Source: JBBUX01 sp037445775 (lineage in GTDB: Bacteria; Actinomycetota; Coriobacteriia; Anaerosomatales; PHET01). Taken from it: 16,546 nucleotides of DNA. The stretch's first letter is position 1; each line of letters begins with the position of its first letter. The stretch lies in contig JBBIJX010000036.1 in NCBI GenBank assembly GCA_037445775.1, forward strand, positions 1 to 16,546, written 5' to 3'. Positions 1-5,282 of the stretch are shown here, piece after piece. A program made the translations under genes and the position numbers. The notes beneath the pieces were generated by a model that saw only the letters and a list, made by a program, of their open reading frames with translations, was not told the origin of the DNA and ran no database searches.

Positions 1-108
1 GGGCTCGGGCGCAGGTGCCGGGGCGGGAGCGGGCTCGGGTGCCGGGGCGGGAGCGGGCTCGGGCGCAGGTGCCGGGGCGGGAGCGGGCTCGGGTGCCGGG
101 GCGGGAGC
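1..108. repeat. 54-bp tandem repeat coding a Pro/Ala/Glu linker
   Basis: Bases 1-54 and 55-108 are identical. Each unit is made of a 30-bp and a 24-bp sub-unit sharing a GC-rich core. Read on the minus strand inside the protease gene, the unit encodes 18 residues of alternating Pro and Ala with a Glu about every eight to ten residues. The array reaches base 1 and probably continues outside the window. Such linkers are common between catalytic and wall-associated domains; copy number is likely to vary by slippage. Confidence 0.9.
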
Positions 109-1341
109 GGGAGCCGGAGTGGGTGCGGCACCGAAGACCGCCGCGAACGAGCCGCCGACCTCAATTCTGCCCCAGCCGTAGAACGGGTCGTATCCGGTCG
201 TGCCTAGATCGCGCGCACCGTCGCGAATCGCCGACCACACCGCGTCACGTGTCAGGGTGTCGCTCTCACTCCAGAGCAACGCGGCGAGGCCGGAGACGAA
301 CGGCGCGGAGGCCGACGTACCGGTGAAGCGTCCGTAGCCGCCAGACTTGTGGGTGGTGAAGACCTTCTCGCCAGGCGCGACGACATCGATCATGTCCCCG
401 TAGTTCGAGAAGGCGGACAGGGTGTCCGTCGTGCCGACGGAGCCCACCGACATGACGTCAGGGTAGTACGCCGGGAAGCAGCTGTAGGGCAAGCCCGAGT
501 TGCCTGCCGCGCCAACCAGCAGGCATCCCCGAGATGCAGCGTAGCTGACGGCGGACTCAAGAGTGGCCGCACCGAACTTGGCACCGAGGCTCATGTTGAT
601 GACGCGCGCGCCGTTGTCAGCGGCCCAGACGATTCCCTGCGAGACCGTGCTCCAGTCACCATAGCCGTCGGCCGTGAGCACCTTCACCGGCAGGATGTTG
701 GAACGCCATGACATGCCAGCCATGCCGATCCCATTGTTGCCGCTTGCGGCGGCGATGCCCGCCACCATCGTGCCGTGGCCGTGGTCGTCGGCAGGATCGG
801 AGTCCCCGTTCGCGAAGTCGTAGCCGTCGAGCACCTTGCCGGCGAGGTCAGGATGCGCACCATTGACGCCTGTGTCGACGATGGCGATGACCACGTCCGG
901 TCGTCCGGTTGTGCGCTGCCAGCCCAACGGCGCGTTGATCTGCGGCATGGAGGACTGGCTCGCGTAGTACGGATCGTTCGGGTAGCCCAAGGCCTGCGCG
1001 GTCCCGTCCACCTCCGCGAACTCCACGTTCGGGTTCTTCGCGTAGCGCGCGACCATCGCCTCGACGGTCTTGCCCTTCGGAACGTTGAGGACGCGAACGC
1101 CAATCTGGCTGATGTTGGCGCGCTGCGTGACCCCCTCGGCGCGGTTGACCGCAGCGATCCTCGTTCCCGGCGTTCCCGGCCGGAACTTCACGAGGAACGT
1201 CGTCTTCGAGTAGGCGGCCGCGTCGTCCGAGGCGGCGCGGCTCGAAGCCGCTGACGCGAATGTCGCCGGCCATGCGAGCGCGATGACCAGCGACAGGATG
1301 AGCAGTGACATGAACCGGGGCGGGGCAGTATGGGCGAACAT
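1..1341 (-). CDS. secreted subtilisin-like serine protease (S8), C-terminus off the window
   Basis: Predicted secreted endopeptidase of the subtilase family; 447 residues are visible and the reading frame runs off the window start, so the C-terminus is missing. An N-terminal signal peptide (hydrophobic stretch at about residues 10-30, ending in ATFASA) is followed by an I9-like propeptide (about 45-115). The catalytic domain has Asp156 in IVDTG, His189 in GHGTMVAG, oxyanion Asn281 in GAAGNSG and Ser343 in GTSASAPFVSG, so the triad is complete. From about residue 405 the chain becomes a Pro/Ala/Glu repeat linker, which suggests a further domain or wall-spanning segment beyond the edge. The ATG at 1341 has an AGGAG ribosome site just upstream and gives a proper signal peptide. 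It belongs to a different lineage from the second S8 protease here: the linker differs and there is no PPC-like tail in view. The substrate is unknown. Confidence 0.93.
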   Translation of the reverse strand, partial: MFAHTAPPRFMSLLILSLVIALAWPATFASAASSRAASDDAAAYSKTTFLVKFRPGTPGTRIAAVNRAEGVTQRANISQIGVRVLNVPKGKTVEAMVARYAKNPNVEFAEVDGTAQALGYPNDPYYASQSSMPQINAPLGWQRTTGRPDVVIAIVDTGVNGAHPDLAGKVLDGYDFANGDSDPADDHGHGTMVAGIAAASGNNGIGMAGMSWRSNILPVKVLTADGYGDWSTVSQGIVWAADNGARVINMSLGAKFGAATLESAVSYAASRGCLLVGAAGNSGLPYSCFPAYYPDVMSVGSVGTTDTLSAFSNYGDMIDVVAPGEKVFTTHKSGGYGRFTGTSASAPFVSGLAALLWSESDTLTRDAVWSAIRDGARDLGTTGYDPFYGWGRIEVGGSFAAVFGAAPTPAPAPAPAPEPAPAPAPAPEPAPAPAPEPAPAPAPAPEP

Positions 1342-1354
1342 TGGTGGCTCCTCT

Positions 1355-1405
1355 CGATAACCAACACCCGATCAAGCGGGTGGACTCCGTCCGTGTTGGC
1401 TATCG
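1355..1405 (-). promoter_or_regulatory. structured 5' leader of the S8 protease (three-way junction)
   Basis: On the minus strand, just upstream of the ribosome site of the protease gene, a 13-bp outer stem (1393-1405 with 1355-1367) encloses two small hairpins: 1382-1385 with 1389-1392, and 1368-1370 with 1377-1379. The only imperfect pair in the outer stem (1360/1400) is G-U in minus-strand RNA but A-C in plus-strand RNA, so the fold suits an RNA made in the sense direction of the protease. I do not recognise a known riboswitch class. It may control translation of the downstream gene because the outer stem ends next to the AGGAG site. Function is inference. Confidence 0.5.
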
Positions 1406-1445
1406 GGGAGCGCGCTTCACTCATGTAGGGTGGCGTAAGTCATTC

Positions 1446-1463
1446 CTGTGATATTCATCACAG
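1446..1463 (-). promoter_or_regulatory. CRP/FNR-type palindrome upstream of the S8 protease
   Basis: The 18-bp palindrome CTGTGATATTCATCACAG has perfect 7-bp arms and matches the CRP-family consensus TGTGA-N6-TCACA exactly. It lies between the end of the TipAS gene and the protease leader. A weak -10-like TACATG (minus strand, 1422-1427) would put the transcription start near 1415, just before the folded leader. The palindrome centre would then be about 40 bp upstream, the geometry of an activator touching RNA polymerase. The regulator is not in the window; the match is seen, the role is inferred. Confidence 0.55.
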
Positions 1464-1480
1464 CGCCACGTCGATGCATT

Positions 1481-1909
1481 CTAGGAGACGGAGCCGTGCC
1501 GCCGAGCGTTGCTTCTGATGGCCTCACGAAACCACGCCGCAAGACCCGTACGGTGCTCGTCGTAGTAGGCGGTGAACCGAGCGTCCGCGATGTACATGTC
1601 ACCGAGTGCCGCATGCATCTGGTGCGAGCACGGGTAGAACCACGTATCGATCTGCAGGCGTGCGGCTTCGGCTACCCCCAACGCGTCAGGCGATTCCGGC
1701 GAGACGCCAGCGTCGAAGAGCTCGACCATGCGCGCGAGCAGCTCTGCGCCCTCGGCCTTGTGACGCGCCCAGTCCTCCTTCGTGTAACGCGCGGTTCGGC
1801 GCGCGGACTCCTTGTACGCATCCGTGTCACCCCAGCGCTCCTTGACCTCGTCCTCGTACTGCGCCGGATCGAAGTCGCCGAACACCTCGAACAGCTCTTC
1901 CTTCGTCAT
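1481..1909 (-). CDS. stand-alone TipAS-like antibiotic-binding domain protein
   Basis: The 142-residue product is the ligand-binding half of TipA-type MerR regulators. The start MTKEELFEVFGDFDPAQYED, the RWGDTDAY and YTKEDW motifs, and the C-terminal HQMHAALGDMY segment are diagnostic. In TipA this all-helical domain binds thiopeptides and related drugs. The ATG at 1909 has a strong AGGAGG seven bases upstream and overlaps the stop codon of the upstream MerR stub as ATGA, so the two are probably translationally coupled. The long open frame extending upstream to 2101 does not look like protein and is ignored. Oddity: of the two cysteines seven residues apart in TipA (Cys207, Cys214, from memory), the first is kept as Cys94 and the second is Ala101, so covalent capture as in TipA is doubtful. 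It may act as a drug sponge or be a decaying remnant. Confidence 0.8.
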   Translation of the reverse strand: MTKEELFEVFGDFDPAQYEDEVKERWGDTDAYKESARRTARYTKEDWARHKAEGAELLARMVELFDAGVSPESPDALGVAEAARLQIDTWFYPCSHQMHAALGDMYIADARFTAYYDEHRTGLAAWFREAIRSNARRHGSVS

Positions 1910-2067
1910 GGTGATGCCTCCTGCGTCTGTCGCGATCCATTTGAGTACAGCCGGTAGCCGGCTTCGCTGCGGGCCGACGGCGTCAGCAAGCCGATCTCGT
2001 CGTAGTGGTGCAGTGTGCGCACGGTCACGTGGGCGATCCTCGCCACGTGCCCTACCGTGATGTCCAT
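1906..2067 (-). pseudogene. truncated MerR-family HTH fragment (TipA N-terminus)
   Basis: The ATG at 2067, with GGAGGTGG upstream, opens a 53-residue frame whose first 42 residues are a typical MerR helix-turn-helix: ITVGHVARIAHVTVRTLHHY, then DEIGLLTPSARSEAGYRLYS. A normal MerR protein would continue through the second helix pair and the long dimerisation helix, about 65-70 residues. Here those are absent: after RLYS the frame runs on for eleven unrelated residues and stops inside the start codon of the TipAS gene. This looks like an internal out-of-frame deletion that removed the wing/dimerisation region and disconnected the ligand domain. Without the dimerisation helix the stub is unlikely to bind DNA as a normal MerR dimer. 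A single-base sequencing error cannot explain the loss. Confidence 0.75.
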
Positions 2068-2086
2068 GCGGTCCACCTCCGCGTTG

Positions 2087-2117
2087 ATGGTAGGCCCTCA
2101 CGTAACGTAAGGGTCAA
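2087..2117 (-). promoter_or_regulatory. MerR/TipA-type promoter with 19-bp spacer and palindromic operator
   Basis: On the minus strand a -35 TTGACC (2112-2117) and a -10 TACCAT (2087-2092) are separated by 19 bp, the over-long spacer typical of MerR-controlled promoters. The spacer region is a palindrome (2095-2113, CCCTCACGT-A-ACGTAAGGG, one mismatch), closely like the tipA operator as I remember it. It sits directly upstream of the HTH stub, as expected for autoregulation. The operator appears intact although its cognate regulator is broken. Confidence 0.75.
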
Positions 2118-2189
2118 GGGCTCACTCATCACCTTATTCAGCTCATTTGATTCAGTTCTCCCGATTCACTTCTCTCGTGATGCGGCAAG

Positions 2190-2209
2190 GCAGCCGATAG
2201 AATGGCTGC
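2190..2209 (+). promoter_or_regulatory. inverted repeat flanking a -10-like hexamer
   Basis: GCAGCC (2190-2195) and GGCTGC (2204-2209) form a perfect 6-bp inverted repeat around TAGAAT (2198-2203), which resembles a -10 box for the 77-residue gene starting at 2253. A clear -35 was not found. It may be a promoter with an overlapping operator, or a chance hairpin. Confidence 0.3.
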
Positions 2210-2252
2210 GGCCCGTCGCAGGCGGGTTCCGCACTGAGGGGGGAGGCGGTCG

Positions 2253-2486
2253 ATGGGGATCAGCCAAGCGGTCAAGAGCGCACTCGAGCCGTTCGTTGGC
2301 GCGACCGTCGCCGACACGTGCGTTCGCGCGACCGCGCTTTCGCTGGGGAAGATGTCTGACGAACTCGACACGGATGACCTGTCCGCGCTCGAGGCTAGCA
2401 TCCGCAAGCTTCTGGGGCCGGTTGCGCCACCCGCCGCCATCGATGATGCGATCGTGACCATCCAGCGTTCAGTGATGGGGGTGTGA
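2253..2486 (+). CDS. small protein of unknown function (77 aa)
   Basis: A 77-residue protein preceded by a strong GGGGGGAGG ribosome site six bases before the ATG. It has no signal peptide and no membrane segment. The N-terminal half holds VADTCVRATALSLGK and the C-terminal half is acidic and helical, ending in a segment with a PPAAIDDAI motif. I do not recognise a domain. Its stop lies two bases before the ATG of the next gene, a membrane protein, so the two form an operon and may work together. Codon use is like that of its neighbours, which supports a real gene. Confidence 0.65.
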   Translation: MGISQAVKSALEPFVGATVADTCVRATALSLGKMSDELDTDDLSALEASIRKLLGPVAPPAAIDDAIVTIQRSVMGV

Positions 2487-2488
2487 GC

Positions 2489-3301
2489 ATGGCCGGTTCG
2501 TACGTGTCACGCAGTACGTGTATCACGTTCGGGACCGCAGTCGTCCTCGTCGCCGTCACCGCCGTGCTGGTGTCTCTTGGCGTGGGCGGCGAAAAGGGTG
2601 TCGTTGCGATCGCTGACATCGGCGGGGTGCTAGTCGTGGGCCTCTCCGCGGCTGTGATCCTTGCGACCGCGCGGCGCCTGGGTCCTGCGACGAGCGTGGG
2701 GCGTCCGTGGCTGCTCATCGGGCTTGGTGCGATGAGCTTCATGGTGGGCGACGTCATCTGGACAGTCATCGAAGTGGGCGTGGGCGCTGAGCCGCCTTAT
2801 CCGGGACTGCCGGACCCCTTCTACCTGATCGAGTATCCGCTCGTGGCGTTTGGTGTTCTGAGCGCCGGGCTCGCATTCCGAGGACTTGTCGATGTGCGCC
2901 GGCCGGCCATCATCGCTACGGTGGTGGGCCTCGCGGTGTCGGCTATCGTCTACGTGGGGCTCCTCGCGCCCTACGTCCTGAGCGATCCCGAGATATCGAC
3001 CGGCGAGAAGGTCCTCTCGACACTCTACCCGCTCGCGGACGTGCTGCTCATGCTCACGCCGGCGATCTTCGTCGTCGCGGTCGTGTCGTCGCTGGGAGGG
3101 GGCAGGCTTGCGTGGCCGTGGTGGGCGGTGGCGACGGGCGCTGTACTGCTCGCCTTCGCCGACACCGGGTACTCGTGGCTCGCGGCCGCCGACCTCTACG
3201 ACTCGGGATCCTTCATCGACTACGGGTGGAGCCTCGGACACGCGTTCATGATGCTGGGGGCATTGTTCGCGCGCGACCTCGCGACGCGTCACGTCACCTG
3301 A
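2489..3301 (+). CDS. integral membrane protein resembling a GGDEF-type membrane sensor domain
   Basis: A 270-residue protein with about seven to eight hydrophobic helices and short loops. The loop around GDVIWTVIEVG followed by PPYPGLPDPFYLIEYPL, and the later FADTGYSW and DYGWSLGHA motifs, resemble the multi-helix sensor region at the N-terminus of some actinobacterial diguanylate cyclases and kinases. No GGDEF, EAL, kinase or other output domain follows: the chain ends shortly after the last helix. The ATG at 2489 is preferred to the GTG at 2483 because it is correctly spaced from GGGGGTG. It lies two bases after the 77-residue gene. The final 8 bp overlap the end of the convergent zinc-ribbon gene. 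The family likeness is from motif memory and is moderate. Confidence 0.7.
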   Translation: MAGSYVSRSTCITFGTAVVLVAVTAVLVSLGVGGEKGVVAIADIGGVLVVGLSAAVILATARRLGPATSVGRPWLLIGLGAMSFMVGDVIWTVIEVGVGAEPPYPGLPDPFYLIEYPLVAFGVLSAGLAFRGLVDVRRPAIIATVVGLAVSAIVYVGLLAPYVLSDPEISTGEKVLSTLYPLADVLLMLTPAIFVVAVVSSLGGGRLAWPWWAVATGAVLLAFADTGYSWLAAADLYDSGSFIDYGWSLGHAFMMLGALFARDLATRHVT

Positions 3302-3521
3302 CGCGGCGTCCGCCCACGCATCGCGGAGACGCGCAACTGGGGCACGAGCCGAAGCACCGCTCAAGCCACTGGCCGCACTGAGAGCAGCGGGCTTCGGACT
3401 GACGCACCGGCGCCTCACAGGCGGGGCACGCCAGCGGCTCCTCGGCCCACGTATCGTGCTCGAGGATGTCGGCTCCCGGCACGCGCAAGCGCTCGTGCTC
3501 ATCGTTCGGCCGCTCGCCCAT
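3294..3521 (-). CDS. double zinc-ribbon protein (75 aa)
   Basis: A small cytosolic protein. The C-terminal part has cysteine pairs typical of zinc ribbons: Cys32/Cys35 with Cys46/Cys49, then Cys56, Cys60, Cys63 and Cys68. The N-terminal 30 residues are charged and have no cysteine. The ATG at 3521 follows GGGGAGGAG. The gene is convergent with the membrane protein gene and their ends overlap at 3294-3301. Zinc ribbons of this size often bind nucleic acid or another protein; no specific role can be given. Confidence 0.72.
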   Translation of the reverse strand: MGERPNDEHERLRVPGADILEHDTWAEEPLACPACEAPVRQSEARCSQCGQWLERCFGSCPSCASPRCVGGRRVR

Positions 3522-3553
3522 CCGCTCCTCCCCTCAGGGGCCGTTCCCGCTTC

Positions 3554-3559
3554 AGCATA
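3554..3559 (-). promoter_or_regulatory. possible -10 box for the zinc-ribbon gene
   Basis: TATGCT on the minus strand lies about 33 bp upstream of the start codon at 3521. No convincing -35 is visible at the normal distance, so this is a weak call. Confidence 0.25.
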
Positions 3560-3617
3560 CCGCTCCGGGATGTTTGGGACGGGGCACATATACGTGTAGG
3601 CAAGGAGGCGATGCAGC

Positions 3618-4028
3618 ATGATTTCACGTGAGGAGTTGCTTGAGCGGCGGGCGGATCTCGTGGCGCGCAGTGAAGCCCTGAGAGAACGGGCACAGCAGCT
3701 GCGCGAGGAGTTCGCGGAGAACGTCGACGGCGACGCGGTGACGATGGCGATAGGGCTCTCGTTCGTGAGCGGGGGCGTCGCGTGGGGCCTTACGCAGATC
3801 CTGCGCGGGCGGCGCGGTCTGTGGCACGTCTTGGTGCCAATGGCGCTGATCGGGGCCGGGCTCGTCGTCGCTGGACGCGGTGCGATGGGCCGCCGGGCGG
3901 TGCGCATCGACGAGGTCGAGGAGCGCGTGCGAGGTGAGCTGCGGGGTCTCGACCCGTTTGCTCGTGTCCGCGTCCTGCGCGACGTCGCGAGCGAACAGCT
4001 GCCGTTCGTTCGTCACAGCGAGAACTGA
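3618..4028 (+). CDS. small membrane protein with N-terminal coiled coil (136 aa)
   Basis: The first 35 residues are a charged, heptad-like helix rich in Glu, Arg and Leu. Two hydrophobic segments follow (about 41-62 and 69-88), then a charged C-terminal tail of about 45 residues. The start at 3618 is preceded by AGGAGG nine bases upstream; an earlier ATG at 3612 only opens a six-codon frame. No family was recognised. The topology (two helices, both charged ends probably cytoplasmic) suggests a membrane-tethered scaffold, but the role is unknown. Confidence 0.65.
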   Translation: MISREELLERRADLVARSEALRERAQQLREEFAENVDGDAVTMAIGLSFVSGGVAWGLTQILRGRRGLWHVLVPMALIGAGLVVAGRGAMGRRAVRIDEVEERVRGELRGLDPFARVRVLRDVASEQLPFVRHSEN

Positions 4029-4108
4029 CACCCCGCACCCGGACGGACCACAAGCTGGGGCACCGAAAGGACGCGCGGGATCCTGACGGTCGCGCGCTCG
4101 CGTCCTGC

Positions 4109-4156
4109 TACGCTGTGACCGTGGGAATCGGGACCCCGGTGCTCGACACACAGTAG
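4109..4156 (+). promoter_or_regulatory. possible leaderless promoter and 11-codon leader peptide
   Basis: A -10-like TACGCT (4109-4114) is followed after exactly six bases by GTG at 4121, the spacing seen in leaderless actinobacterial genes. The GTG opens a short frame (MGIGTPVLDTQ) that stops at 4154-4156, overlapping the AGGAG ribosome site of the secreted-protein gene at 4165. Ribosomes leaving the leader could reload on the gene. This is inferred from spacing alone. Confidence 0.3.
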
Positions 4157-4164
4157 GAGACGGC

Positions 4165-5277
4165 ATGGCGTGCGATGCGAGACGGCGAGCGGTCACGCAG
4201 GCCGTGTGTGCGGCCGCCCTGTGCGTGTCGCTGCTCGCCCTTGGAGTGCCGACGGTGTTCGGCGCGGGAGTGTCGCTCGACGACGAGATCCCGGGTCTCG
4301 CAGTGCCGGAATCGCCGCATCAGGGTTCGCTCACCGCGACCGAGAACCCGTTCGCGCTCGACGTGCGCGACGTCTTCTCGCTCACGCTGGGGCGCAATGA
4401 GCGGCTCGATGTCACGGTGACCGTGCCGCCGGGGGCAGACTACGGGGTCTACCTGCTCGCCCCCGGGACGCGCACGGTGGACTCGGCGCTCGCACCGCCG
4501 TTCTCGCGCGTGATCGCGTATGCGGATCGCGCCGTCACCGGTGGCAGCGAGGCCTTCTCCTACGTCTCCGACATCGCGACCCCGTCCGTGCACTACCTCG
4601 TCGTGAAGCAGTGGTCAGGCTCGGGGCCGTACACACTGTCGTGGGCGCACGCGGGACTGCCGGCGCCTTCGATCGTCTCCACCACGCCGGCAGTCGTGAG
4701 CTACGCGACCACAGCCTCGGTGGTCGCGACGGTCAGCGGAGCAGACGGCGACCCGCTTCCGCGCGTGCGCGCCGTGCTCCTGGCGCGCCCCTCGGGCCAG
4801 ACCACGTGGACTGCTGTCGCCGAGTCGACGAGCACAGCATCGGGACGTGTCGCGTTCAGGGTGAAGCCCGCCCGCCGCACCGCGTACCGCGTCAAGACCA
4901 GGTATCACGACGCCGCCGACGGGACGCGGTACGGCTACGGTCTCGGCGCCGTCATGACGATCTCGCCCAAGGCGTACCTCACCATCGAGTCCGCCCCGGC
5001 GCGCGCGACCGCAGGGCGCCGGTTCAGCGTCGCCGGCCGGCTCAAGCCGTCGCATGCGGCTTCCAAACGTCACGTGCTCGTCGAGGCGCGGTGGCGGCGC
5101 TCGAAGACGGACCGGTGGCGCTCCGTCGACGCGTTCCCGGCGCGGAACGATCTGACGCGCTGGAACGCATCGCTCGTCTTGACGCGGCGAGCCACGTGGC
5201 AGGTCCGGGTCCGTGTGCCCGCGGATGCGCTCCACGCCCAGACCGCGTCGTCGTGGCGCACGGTGAGGGTGCGGTAG
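4165..5277 (+). CDS. secreted ancillary-domain protein, paralogue of the C-terminal half of the adjacent S8 protease
   Basis: A 370-residue exported protein. The signal peptide ends near residue 34 (VFGA). A beta-rich PPC-like domain follows (about 39-165, with DVRDVF at 67-71 and HYLVVKQWSGSGPYTLSW near its end), then two Ig-like or carboxypeptidase-regulatory-like beta domains (about 168-265 and 270-370). There is no catalytic domain. The order and several motifs match the C-terminal 310 residues of the protease encoded five bases downstream: DVRDVF is identical, HYLVVKQWSGSGPYTLSW pairs with HHLIVTVHEGSGEYRLAW, and an ARPSG loop with TAYRVK/TEYRVR follows in both. The start at 4165 is set by AGGAG six bases upstream. 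It is probably a partner, competitor or chaperone of the protease, or a wall-binding protein; which is unknown. Confidence 0.82.
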   Translation: MACDARRRAVTQAVCAAALCVSLLALGVPTVFGAGVSLDDEIPGLAVPESPHQGSLTATENPFALDVRDVFSLTLGRNERLDVTVTVPPGADYGVYLLAPGTRTVDSALAPPFSRVIAYADRAVTGGSEAFSYVSDIATPSVHYLVVKQWSGSGPYTLSWAHAGLPAPSIVSTTPAVVSYATTASVVATVSGADGDPLPRVRAVLLARPSGQTTWTAVAESTSTASGRVAFRVKPARRTAYRVKTRYHDAADGTRYGYGLGAVMTISPKAYLTIESAPARATAGRRFSVAGRLKPSHAASKRHVLVEARWRRSKTDRWRSVDAFPARNDLTRWNASLVLTRRATWQVRVRVPADALHAQTASSWRTVRVR

Positions 5278-5282
5278 CGCGG

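Noticed and set aside
1..108. CRISPR-like array
   Set aside because: The repeats are directly adjacent, have no spacers and stay in frame inside a protease gene.
848..1375. 175-residue minus-strand open frame over the first protease
   Set aside because: The S8 motifs read in another minus frame that stays open to the window edge.
1910..2101. N-terminal extension of the TipAS frame
   Set aside because: It covers the MerR stub in the wrong frame and is low-complexity Arg/His-rich, while the MerR motif reads cleanly in the other frame.
4611..5282. N-terminal extension of the second S8 protease frame
   Set aside because: It lies inside the secreted-protein gene in another frame, is Arg/Ala-rich shadow sequence, and would put the signal peptide in the middle of the protein.
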